From Cellulomonas pakistanensis (GTDB lineage: Bacteria; Actinomycetota; Actinomycetes; Actinomycetales; Cellulomonadaceae), in contig NZ_BONO01000005.1 in the NCBI RefSeq assembly GCF_016862755.1, positions 62,001-126,000 of the forward strand: a stretch of DNA of 64,000 nt. Direction: 5' to 3'. The notes beneath the pieces are model-generated. The model saw nothing but the letters and a program-made list of their open reading frames with translations. It ran no database searches and was not told the origin of the DNA. How positions within the stretch are numbered: position 1 is the stretch's first letter; each line of letters opens with the position of its first letter. The translations under genes and the position numbers were made by a program. This document shows positions 14,384-22,139 of this stretch, piece by piece.

Positions 14384-16213
14384 TCAGCGGGTCTGGGACA
14401 CCCAGGCCCGGTGCATCGCGGCGTAGACGCCGTCCCGCGCGACGAGCTCCTCGTGCGGGCCGTACTCCACGACGTGCCCCGCGTCGACCACCACGACGAG
14501 GTCCGCCGCCTCGGCCGTCGACAGCCGGTGGGCGATCGTCACCGTGCTGCGCCCGGTGGTCAGCGAGTCGAGCGCCCGCGCGATCCGCACCTCGGTGGCG
14601 GGGTCGACGGCGGAGGTCGCCTCGTCCAGCACCAGCAGGTCGGCGTCCGCGAGGTAGGCGCGGGTCAGGGCGACGAGCTGCCGCTCCCCCGCCGACAGCG
14701 CCTCGCCGCGCTGGCCGACCGGCGTGTCCAGCCCGGACGGCAGCTCGGCGACCCAGTCCGTCAGCCCGAGCTCGGCCAGCGCGGCACGCAGCCGGGGCTC
14801 GACCTGGGCGGGCGTCGGCGCCGCGTGGTCGTCGCCGTCGCGCAGGCCGTAGACCAGGTTCTCCGCGAGGGTGGCGTCGAACAGGAAGCCCTCCTGCGGC
14901 ACCATGACGACCCGGCGGCGCAGGTCCTCCGTGCGCACGGTGCGCAGGTCGGTGCCGTCCAGCAGCACGGCGCCCCGCGTCGGGTCCATGAGCCGGGTGA
15001 CCAGCTTGGCGATCGTCGTCTTGCCCGAGCCCGTCGCGCCCACGACCGCGACCGAGCGGCCGGCGGGCAGGTGCAGGTCGACCTCGTGCAGCACCGGCGG
15101 GCCGTCCGGGTAGGCGAACCCGACGCCGCGCAGCTCGACCGCGGCGGGGCCGCGCGGGGACGGCACGCCGCGCGGGCCGGGGTCGGCCACCTGCACGGGC
15201 GTGTCGATGATGCCGAGCACGCGCCGCCAGCCGGCGACGGCGTTCTGCAGCTCGTTGAGCACCTCGGTGGCCTGCTGCACCGGGCCGGTGAACAGCTGGA
15301 CGAGGAACAGGAACGCGAGCAGCCTGCCCACGCTGAGGTCGCCCGCGACGCCGAGCGCCGTGCCGGCGACGACCACCACGGCCAGCACCAGGTTCGCGAC
15401 CAGCACGCCGGAGGAGAAGACCAGCGACACCGTGTTCTGCGCCCGGACCATCGCGTTGCGCGTGGCGCCGATCCGCTCGTCGACGTTCCGCTGCACCCGG
15501 CGCTGCACGCCGTACGCGCGGATCGTCTCGGCGCCGACGACGGCCTCGGACACGGCGCCGAGCATCGCGCCGACCCGCTCGCGCACCGCCGTGTACGCGA
15601 CGTTGACGCGGCGCTGCAACGGCCGGAGCGCGATGACGAGCGGCCCGAAGCACAGCCACACGAGGATGGTCAGCTGCCAGGAGTAGACGGCCATGAGCAC
15701 CGTCGCGACCAGGACCTGCAGCGTCGAGACGAGCAGCATGATGCCGCCCCACTGCACGAACATCGAGATGGTGTCGACGTCCGAGGTCACGCGGGACACC
15801 AGCGACCCGCGGCGCTCGGTGTTCTGCGTGAGCACCGACAGGTCGTGCACGTGCCGGAACGCGCGCACCCGGAGCTGGGCCAGGCCCGCCTCGCTCGCCC
15901 GGAACAGCCGGACGTTGACCAGCGCCGAGCACAGGCCGCCCGCGACCAGCGCCAGCGTCGCCGCGAGCACGAGGGTCACGACCCGTCGCACGTCCGGCCC
16001 GCCGTCGGCGAGGATCCCGGTGTCCATGACCTGCTGCACGGCGATCGGCACCACGACCTTGCCGGCCGCGGCCAGCGTCGCCAGCAGGAACGTGACCCAG
16101 ATCCCCTGCACGAGCTGCGGCGACACCTCGACGCCGCGGCGCAGCGTCGCCCGGACCCCGCGGTGCTCGCCGCCGAACCCCTGCTGCCGGGCCTGCTGCT
16201 GCTCGGCGCTCAT
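14384..16213 (-). CDS. ABC exporter half-transporter, canonical ATPase site subunit
   Basis: A 609-residue TMD-NBD fusion. The membrane domain spans about residues 30-330. The NBD has Walker A VVGATGSGKTT (about 392), Walker B ending LVLDEATSAVD with the catalytic Glu, and switch His in TIAHRLST (about 559). Its signature is altered to LSAGE. The partner encoded directly upstream has a degenerate ATPase site that would pair with exactly this signature, so the two form an asymmetric heterodimer of the TM287/288 or EfrCD kind. The ATG start overlaps the partner's stop (ATGA). Substrate unknown; drugs or lipids are typical. Confidence 0.92.
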   Translation of the reverse strand: MSAEQQQARQQGFGGEHRGVRATLRRGVEVSPQLVQGIWVTFLLATLAAAGKVVVPIAVQQVMDTGILADGGPDVRRVVTLVLAATLALVAGGLCSALVNVRLFRASEAGLAQLRVRAFRHVHDLSVLTQNTERRGSLVSRVTSDVDTISMFVQWGGIMLLVSTLQVLVATVLMAVYSWQLTILVWLCFGPLVIALRPLQRRVNVAYTAVRERVGAMLGAVSEAVVGAETIRAYGVQRRVQRNVDERIGATRNAMVRAQNTVSLVFSSGVLVANLVLAVVVVAGTALGVAGDLSVGRLLAFLFLVQLFTGPVQQATEVLNELQNAVAGWRRVLGIIDTPVQVADPGPRGVPSPRGPAAVELRGVGFAYPDGPPVLHEVDLHLPAGRSVAVVGATGSGKTTIAKLVTRLMDPTRGAVLLDGTDLRTVRTEDLRRRVVMVPQEGFLFDATLAENLVYGLRDGDDHAAPTPAQVEPRLRAALAELGLTDWVAELPSGLDTPVGQRGEALSAGERQLVALTRAYLADADLLVLDEATSAVDPATEVRIARALDSLTTGRSTVTIAHRLSTAEAADLVVVVDAGHVVEYGPHEELVARDGVYAAMHRAWVSQTR

Positions 16214-18141
16214 CGGGCCCCCTCCGCGTCCAGCTCGTCCTCGTCCAGGTCCGCGGCGTCGTCGGCCGCCTGGGCCTCCGCGTCCAGCGCCTCGGCGCGG
16301 CGGGCCGCGCGGCGCTCGGACTCCTGCTCGTACGCCGTCGCGAGCGCCCGGTAGCCGGGGTCCCGCGCCAGCAGCTCGGGGTGCGTGCCGTGGTCGACGA
16401 CGCGGCCACCCGCCAGGTGCACCACCTCGTCGGCGAGCAGCACCGACGACATCCGGTACGCGACCAGCAGCACCGTCGGCCCGCTCGCGTCGCCGCCGGC
16501 GTGCGCGCGCAGCCCGGTCAGGATGTCCTGCTCGACGCGCGGGTCGACCGCCGAGGTCGCGTCGTCCAGCACGAGCAGCCGCGGGCGGCGGACGAGCGCG
16601 CGGGCGATCGCGAGCCGCTGGCGCTGGCCGCCGGACAGGTTCGAGCCGCGCTCGCCGAGCCGGGCGTCCAGGCCGCCGGGCAGGTCGCGGACCACGCCGT
16701 CGACGCGCGCGAGCCGCAGCGCGGCCCACACCTCGTCGTCGGACGGCGCGGCGGGGTCGTCGGGCTCGCGCAGCGTCACGTTGCCGCGGACGGTGTCCTC
16801 GAACACGAAGGTCTGCTGGCCGACCAGCACCACCTGGTCCGTGAGATCGCCGGGCACCAGGTCGCGCACGTCCGTGCCGTCGACCTCGACGGTCCCCGTG
16901 CTGGGGTCGGTGAGGCGCGGCACGAGCGAGACGAGCGTGGTCTTGCCCGCGCCGGTCGGGCCGACGACGGCGACGACCCGGCCGGGCGCCACGTCGAGGT
17001 CCACCCCGCCGAGCAGCTCGACCGGGCCCGTGGGGCCGGGCACCTGCACGCCGACGCCGGACAGCCGCAGCGCGGCGCCGCCCGCGGCCCGGGTCAGCGG
17101 CCGCGCGCCGGGGGCCAGCTCGCCCTCGGCGTCGACCACCCGGGCGACGCGCTCGTGCCCGACCAGACCGCGCGGGAGCTCGCCGAGCACCCAGCCGAAC
17201 GCGCGCACCGGCACCGCCATGAGCGTGAGCAGGTACGCCGCCGACACGATGTCGCCGGTGCCGACCGCGCCTGCCTGCACGCGCCACACGCCGACCAGCA
17301 GCACGAGCAGCGTGCCGAGGTTCGGCAGCATGTCGATGACCGGGTCGAAGTACGCCCGGACCACGCCGACCCGCACGTTCGCGTCCCGGAGCTGGCCGGC
17401 CCGCTCGGCGAACCGGCGCTCCTCGCGCTCCTCGGTACCGAGCGACTTGACCAGCAGCGCCGCCTCGAAGCTCTCGTGCGCGATGTCGGCGACCTCGGCG
17501 CGCAGCTGCTGGGCGCGCGTGGCGGCGGGCGACATCCGGCGCTGGAAGACCAGGTTGGCCACGACGGCGGCGGGTAGCACCGCCAGGGCGGCGACCGCCA
17601 GCCACACGTCGGTGCTGAACAGCGCCACCGCGGCGACGCCGATCATCACGACGACGCCGAGGGCGAACGGCAGCGGGTTGAACACGCCGGTGGCGGCCTC
17701 GACGTCGGCCGACGCGTTGGAGAGCAGCTGGCCCGTGGGGTGCGCGCGGTGCCAGGTCATCGGCAGGCGCAGGTACTGGCGCGTCACCGCGCGGCGGTGC
17801 ATCGCCTGCTGGTCGGCGACGCCCATGCCGGCGAAGATCCGGCGGCCGGCGACCGCGGCGGCGAGCGACACCGCGACCAGCGCGAGCACGCCGCCCGCGA
17901 GCCAGATCCGGCCGCGGGCGTCGGGGTCGCCGCCGAGCGCGGGGACGACCACGCTGTCCGTCGCCCAGCCGAGCACCCGGCTGATCGCGACCGTGAGCGC
18001 GCCGTACGCCGCCGACGTGCCGATGGCCAGCACGTACGTCCGCGGCTGGGAGGCGATGCCCCGGCCCAGCAGCAGCAGGGAGCGCCGCAGCACCGACCCG
18101 GTGAGCATCGCCGGACGGGGCGTGGTGGAGCGCGCGGGCAC
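16210..18141 (-). CDS. ABC exporter half-transporter, degenerate ATPase site subunit
   Basis: A 643-residue TMD-NBD fusion. Walker A VVGPTGAGKTT (about 392) and a canonical signature LSGGQ are present. Walker B ends LVLDDATSAVD with Asp in place of the catalytic Glu (about 523), and the switch His is Tyr in LVAYRMSS (about 559). This site is therefore probably non-hydrolytic, as known for one site of heterodimeric exporters. An acidic C-terminal tail (DEDELDAEG) follows. The start is a GTG at 18141; an ATG at 18108 is an alternative. It follows the rpsA terminator and so should have its own promoter, which I cannot place. Confidence 0.9.
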   Translation of the reverse strand: MPARSTTPRPAMLTGSVLRRSLLLLGRGIASQPRTYVLAIGTSAAYGALTVAISRVLGWATDSVVVPALGGDPDARGRIWLAGGVLALVAVSLAAAVAGRRIFAGMGVADQQAMHRRAVTRQYLRLPMTWHRAHPTGQLLSNASADVEAATGVFNPLPFALGVVVMIGVAAVALFSTDVWLAVAALAVLPAAVVANLVFQRRMSPAATRAQQLRAEVADIAHESFEAALLVKSLGTEEREERRFAERAGQLRDANVRVGVVRAYFDPVIDMLPNLGTLLVLLVGVWRVQAGAVGTGDIVSAAYLLTLMAVPVRAFGWVLGELPRGLVGHERVARVVDAEGELAPGARPLTRAAGGAALRLSGVGVQVPGPTGPVELLGGVDLDVAPGRVVAVVGPTGAGKTTLVSLVPRLTDPSTGTVEVDGTDVRDLVPGDLTDQVVLVGQQTFVFEDTVRGNVTLREPDDPAAPSDDEVWAALRLARVDGVVRDLPGGLDARLGERGSNLSGGQRQRLAIARALVRRPRLLVLDDATSAVDPRVEQDILTGLRAHAGGDASGPTVLLVAYRMSSVLLADEVVHLAGGRVVDHGTHPELLARDPGYRALATAYEQESERRAARRAEALDAEAQAADDAADLDEDELDAEGAR

Positions 18142-18190
18142 AGCACGGCCTTTCGCGAGGAAGGGTGGGAGGCGCCGTCGATCCTCTCAC

Positions 18191-18242
18191 GGGCCACCCG
18201 CAGGTGGGCCGCGCCGTCCGGGGTGCGTGGGTGTCCACCCAC
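18191..18242. repeat. Short palindromes between rpsA and the ABC exporter
   Basis: GGCCACCCGCAGGTGG occurs here and again inside the terminator at 18255-18290, with a further GTGGGTG-TC-CACCCAC palindrome between them. They lie in the 5' region of the exporter genes; role unknown. Confidence 0.5.
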
Positions 18243-18254
18243 CCCCGGGAACGC

Positions 18255-18290
18255 CGACGGGCCGGCCACCCGCAGGTGGCCGGCCCGTCG
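18255..18290 (-). terminator. rpsA terminator
   Basis: A perfect 16-bp GC-rich stem (CGACGGGCCGGCCACC and complement) with a CGCA loop, 35 bases past the rpsA stop. Confidence 0.75.
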
Positions 18291-18324
18291 GACCGGTGGC
18301 CGGGCTCGCGCCCGGCCGGTCGGC

Positions 18325-19821
18325 TCAGTTGCCGGTGAGCTTCTCGCGGAGCGCGGCCAGGGCCTCGTCCGACGCGAGCGTGCCGGTCGCCTCCTGGGCC
18401 GGGGCCGAGGAGTACGAGGAGGACGAGCTCGAGGAGGACGACGAGGACGAGGTGCCGGCGTCGCCGCCACCCGCCGCGGCCTCCGCGTCGGCCTGGACGG
18501 CGTCCAGGACCTGCTTGCGGTGCGCCTCCCAGCGCTCGTGGGCCTTGGCGTACTGCGCCTCCCACGTCTCGCGCTGGGACTCGTAGCCCTCGAGCCACTC
18601 GTTCGTGGTCGGGTCGAAGCCCTCGGGGTACTTGTAGTTCCCCTCCTCGTCGTACTCGGCCGCCATGCCGTACAGCGCGGGGTCGAAGTCCTCGGAGGTC
18701 GGGTCGAAGCCCTCGTTCGCCTGCTTGAGCGACAGCGAGATGCGGCGGCGCTCCAGGTCGATGTCGATGACCTTGACGAACACGTCGTCGCCGACCTGGA
18801 CGACCTGCTCCGGGATCTCGACGTGGCGCACGGCCAGCTCCGAGATGTGCACCAGGCCCTCGATGCCGTCCTCGACGCGCACGAACGCACCGAACGGGAC
18901 GAGCTTGGTGACCTTGCCGGGGACGACCTGGCCGATGGCGTGCGTCCGGGCGAAGGCCTGCCACGGGTCCTCCTGCGTCGCCTTCAGCGACAGGGAGACA
19001 CGCTCGCGGTCGAAGTCGACGTCGAGGACCTCGACGGTGACCTCCTGGCCGACCTCGACGACCTCGGACGGGTGGTCGATGTGCTTCCAGGACAGCTCGG
19101 AGACGTGCACGAGCCCGTCCACGCCGCCCAGGTCGACGAACGCACCGAAGTTGACGATCGAGGACACGACACCGGGGCGCACCTGGCCCTTCTGCAGGGT
19201 CTGCAGGAAGGTGGAGCGGACCTCGGACTGCGTCTGCTCGAGCCACGCGCGGCGCGACAGGACCACGTTGTTGCGGTTCTTGTCGAGCTCGATGATCTTC
19301 GCCTCGATCTCCTTGCCGACGTACGGCTGGAGGTCGCGGACACGGCGCATCTCGACGAGGGAGGCCGGGAGGAAGCCACGGAGGCCGATGTCGAGGATGA
19401 GGCCACCCTTGACCACCTCGATGACGGTGCCGGTGACGACGCCGTCCTCCTCCTTGATCTTCTCGATCGTGCCCCAGGCGCGCTCGTACTGGGCGCGCTT
19501 CTTGGACAGGATCAGACGACCCTCCTTGTCCTCCTTCTGGAGGACGAGGGCCTCGACCTCGTCACCGACCTTGACGACCTCGCCCGGGTCCACGTCGTGC
19601 TTGATGGAGAGCTCGCGGGACGGGATGACGCCCTCGGTCTTGTAACCGATGTCGAGCAGGACCTCGTCGCGGTCGACCTTGACGATGGTGCCCTCGACGA
19701 TGTCGCCGTCGTTGAAGTACTTGATCGTGGCGTCGACGGCGGCGAGGAAGTCCTCGGCCGAGCCGATGTCGTTGACCGCGACCTGCGGGGTGCCGGGCTT
19801 GGCGGGGGTGGAGATGCTCAT
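18325..19821 (-). CDS. rpsA: Ribosomal protein S1
   Basis: A 498-residue mRNA-binding protein of the 30S subunit. Four S1 repeats are visible from about residue 35 to 385; the third and fourth carry VHISEL-type strands, as in VDGLVHVSELSWKH and IEGLVHISELAVRH. The C-terminal 110 residues are acidic and end in a serine run of about a dozen residues. I chose ATG 19821 (MSISTPAKPG), the usual actinobacterial start, rather than an upstream in-frame ATG. GC is lower and codon bias stronger than in neighbours, as expected for a highly expressed gene. It has its own promoter and terminator. Confidence 0.97.
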   Translation of the reverse strand: MSISTPAKPGTPQVAVNDIGSAEDFLAAVDATIKYFNDGDIVEGTIVKVDRDEVLLDIGYKTEGVIPSRELSIKHDVDPGEVVKVGDEVEALVLQKEDKEGRLILSKKRAQYERAWGTIEKIKEEDGVVTGTVIEVVKGGLILDIGLRGFLPASLVEMRRVRDLQPYVGKEIEAKIIELDKNRNNVVLSRRAWLEQTQSEVRSTFLQTLQKGQVRPGVVSSIVNFGAFVDLGGVDGLVHVSELSWKHIDHPSEVVEVGQEVTVEVLDVDFDRERVSLSLKATQEDPWQAFARTHAIGQVVPGKVTKLVPFGAFVRVEDGIEGLVHISELAVRHVEIPEQVVQVGDDVFVKVIDIDLERRRISLSLKQANEGFDPTSEDFDPALYGMAAEYDEEGNYKYPEGFDPTTNEWLEGYESQRETWEAQYAKAHERWEAHRKQVLDAVQADAEAAAGGGDAGTSSSSSSSSSSSSYSSAPAQEATGTLASDEALAALREKLTGN

Positions 19822-19902
19822 GTAGGGATGGGCTCCGATGCGGACATGAAGTAGTGGGAACGGGTTCGGCGGGGCGTCAGACGGCACGCCACACCGGCGA
19901 AC

Positions 19903-19932
19903 ACCTTACCGGTCCCGACGACAGCGGGTCAA
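19903..19932 (-). promoter_or_regulatory. rpsA promoter
   Basis: On the minus strand TTGACC (19932-19927), an 18-base spacer, then TAAGGT (19908-19903). This is the best-formed sigma-70 promoter of the window and gives a leader of about 75 bases. Confidence 0.65.
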
Positions 19933-20007
19933 AGCCACCCGGGCGCCGCGGTGACGGCTCCCGGGCGGCTCGGCGACCGGCTCGGCGACCGGCTGGCGAC
20001 CGGCCGG

Positions 20008-21033
20008 TCACGCCAGGGCGCGGACCACCTGGAGCAGCTCGCTGGGGACCCGCTTGACCTTGCCCGCGATCTCCTGCAGCGGCACCAGCACGACCTCGTC
20101 GCCGCGCAGCGCGGTCATCACGTCGGTCTCGCCGCGGCTGATCGCGTCGATGGCGGCCACCCCGAACCGGCTGCCGAGGATCCGGTCCGCCGGCACCGGG
20201 CTGCCGCCGCGCTGCACGTGGCCGAGCACGGTGACGCGGGTGTCGAACCCGGTGCGCTGCTCGATCTCCGCCTTGACCCGCGCGGTGATCGCGCCGGCGA
20301 CGATCTCGCCGAACTGACCGACCGGCGTCTCGTACGACATCGAGGTGCCCTCGGCGGGCACGGCGCCCTCGGCCACCACGACGATCGAGAAGTTCGCGTG
20401 CGCGCGGTGCCGGTGCTTGAGGAACTTGATGACCTTGTCGATGTCGAACGGCTCCTCGGGGGCCAGCACGACCTCGGCGCCGCCGGCGATGCCGGCGGTC
20501 ACGGCGATCCAGCCGGCGCTGCGGCCCATCACCTCGACGATCATCACGCGGTTGTGCGACTCGGCGGTCGTGTGCACGCGGTCGATCGCCTCGGTCGCGA
20601 TCCCGACCGCGGTGTCGAACCCGATGGACCGGTCGGTGCCCCAGACGTCGTTGTCGATCGTCTTGGGGATCGCGACGATCTTCACGCCCGCCTCGGCGAC
20701 CTTCGACGCGGCGTGCAGCGTGCCGTCGCCGCCGATGCAGATGAGCGCCTCGATCCGCTCCGCCTCGAGCGTCGCGAGCACGGCGTCCAGCCCGCCGTCC
20801 GACGCGTGCGGGTGGAACCGCGCGGTGCCGAGCAGCGTGCCGCCGACGGGCAGCACGTTGCGGATGTGGTTGCGGCTCAGCGGGACGATGTCGCCGTCCA
20901 CGACGCCGCGCCACCCGTTGCGGAAGCCGATGATCGAGTGCCCGTACTCCCCCTCCCCGCGCTTGACGACGGCGCGGATGGCCGCGTTCAGACCGGGGAC
21001 GTCGCCCCCGCCGGTGAGCAGTCCGACACGCAC
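20008..21033 (-). CDS. pfkA: 6-phosphofructokinase
   Basis: A 341-residue enzyme phosphorylating fructose 6-phosphate in glycolysis. The phosphoryl-donor loop reads IGGDGTLHAA, with Gly at the position that is Asp in pyrophosphate-dependent enzymes, so ATP is the predicted donor. The next signature is PKTIDND, with Lys where the E. coli ATP enzyme has Gly; this mixture is known in actinobacterial PFKs. The substrate motif MGRSAGWIA and HVQRGGSP are intact. The GTG start at 21033 has AAGGAGA upstream. It is divergent from the methyltransferase at 21163. Confidence 0.95.
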   Translation of the reverse strand: MRVGLLTGGGDVPGLNAAIRAVVKRGEGEYGHSIIGFRNGWRGVVDGDIVPLSRNHIRNVLPVGGTLLGTARFHPHASDGGLDAVLATLEAERIEALICIGGDGTLHAASKVAEAGVKIVAIPKTIDNDVWGTDRSIGFDTAVGIATEAIDRVHTTAESHNRVMIVEVMGRSAGWIAVTAGIAGGAEVVLAPEEPFDIDKVIKFLKHRHRAHANFSIVVVAEGAVPAEGTSMSYETPVGQFGEIVAGAITARVKAEIEQRTGFDTRVTVLGHVQRGGSPVPADRILGSRFGVAAIDAISRGETDVMTALRGDEVVLVPLQEIAGKVKRVPSELLQVVRALA

Positions 21034-21089
21034 GCTGGAGTCTCCTTCTCGAAGGTGGGGTGGCCGCGGCGCCCTCGCGCGGCGTGACC

Positions 21090-21095
21090 AGGCTA
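21090..21095 (-). promoter_or_regulatory. pfkA promoter -10
   Basis: TAGCCT on the minus strand, giving a leader of about 50 bases that contains the pfkA Shine-Dalgarno. Confidence 0.45.
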
Positions 21096-21149
21096 TCCGT
21101 GCGCCGCGCGGGGGTCCGTGAGCCGGAGGTCCCGGGCGATTCGCCGGGC

Positions 21150-21155
21150 TACCGT
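21150..21155 (+). promoter_or_regulatory. Leaderless -10 element of the 21163 methyltransferase
   Basis: TACCGT followed by seven bases and the GTG at 21163. Confidence 0.5.
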
Positions 21156-21162
21156 CGTGCGG

Positions 21163-22023
21163 GTGACCGACGACAGCACGCCCGCGCTCGCCGCCGCGGG
21201 CTACCTCGATGTCCCCGCCGCCGCGACCGAGGGCGCCGGCCGGCGCTGGTGGGACGCGAACGCCGGCGACTACCTGGACGAGCACGGCGACTTCCTCGGC
21301 GCCGACGACTTCCTGTGGTGCCCGGAGGGCCTGCGGGAGTCCGAGGCACGGCTGCTCGGCGACGTCGCGGGCCGGCGGGTGCTCGAGGTGGGCGCGGGCG
21401 CGGCGCAGTGCTCGCGGTGGCTGGCCGCGCGCGGCGCGCAGGCCGTCGCGACGGACGTGTCCGGCGGGATGCTCGCGGCGGCGCGGGAGCTCGACCGCCG
21501 GCTGGCCGGCGACCCCGCGCGCGAGGCCGGGCCCGTCGCCGGGCGGGCCGCGACCGTGCCGCTGGTGCAGGCCGACGCGCGGGCGCTGCCGTTCCCGGAC
21601 GCGTCGTTCGACGTCGTGTTCACGGCGTACGGCGCGATCCCGTTCGTGCCGGACGCGGGGCGGGTGCACGCCGAGGCGGCGCGGGTGCTGCGGCCGGGCG
21701 GCCTGTGGGTGTGCTCGGTGACGCACCCGGTGCGCTGGGCGTTCCCGGACGACCCCGGCGAGCGCGGGCTCACCGCCGACCGGTCCTACTTCGACCGGCG
21801 GCCGTACGTGGAGCGGGACGACCGCGGGCGGGTGCTGTACGCCGAGTACCACCGGACGATCGGCGACCACGTGGCGGACCTGGTCGGCGCGGGGCTGGTG
21901 CTGGACCGGGTCGTGGAGCCGGCGTGGCCGGACGACAACGACCGGACGTGGGGCGGCTGGAGCCCGCTGCGCGGACGGCACCTGCCGGGCACCGCGATCT
22001 TCGTGGCGCACCGCCCGGCGTAG
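21163..22023 (+). CDS. Class I SAM-dependent methyltransferase
   Basis: A 286-residue protein with the Rossmann-type SAM site VLEVGAGAAQCSRWLAARG, the acidic strand end ATDVSGGML, and FDVVFTAYGAIPFVPD at the motif IV position. It resembles actinobacterial methyltransferases of the UbiE/Methyltransf_11 type; the substrate cannot be told. In-frame GTGs also occur at 21118 and 21157; I take 21163 because the TANNNT -10 sits seven bases before it and no Shine-Dalgarno is placed for the others. It converges on polA, with a repeat element between. Confidence 0.85.
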   Translation: MTDDSTPALAAAGYLDVPAAATEGAGRRWWDANAGDYLDEHGDFLGADDFLWCPEGLRESEARLLGDVAGRRVLEVGAGAAQCSRWLAARGAQAVATDVSGGMLAAARELDRRLAGDPAREAGPVAGRAATVPLVQADARALPFPDASFDVVFTAYGAIPFVPDAGRVHAEAARVLRPGGLWVCSVTHPVRWAFPDDPGERGLTADRSYFDRRPYVERDDRGRVLYAEYHRTIGDHVADLVGAGLVLDRVVEPAWPDDNDRTWGGWSPLRGRHLPGTAIFVAHRPA

Positions 22024-22045
22024 CGCGCCCGGCGCCGCCGCGCGC

Positions 22046-22133
22046 CGAGGTCGTCGGTTCCGTCCCCGGACGGGGGTGCGGAACCGACGACCTCGGGCGG
22101 AACCGACGACCTCGCGCGGGACCGACGACCTCG
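22046..22133. repeat. Intergenic element E2 (asymmetric variant)
   Basis: CGAGGTCGTCGGTTC at 22046-22060, then three copies of its reverse complement at 22081, 22100 and 22119 (the last with one change), again at a 19-base pitch. The 20 bases between the first box and the rest contain CCCC-GGAC-GGGG. The core word CGAGGTCGTC is the one used in E1 and E7. It lies between the convergent methyltransferase and polA genes. Confidence 0.8.
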
Positions 22134-22139
22134 CGGCGG

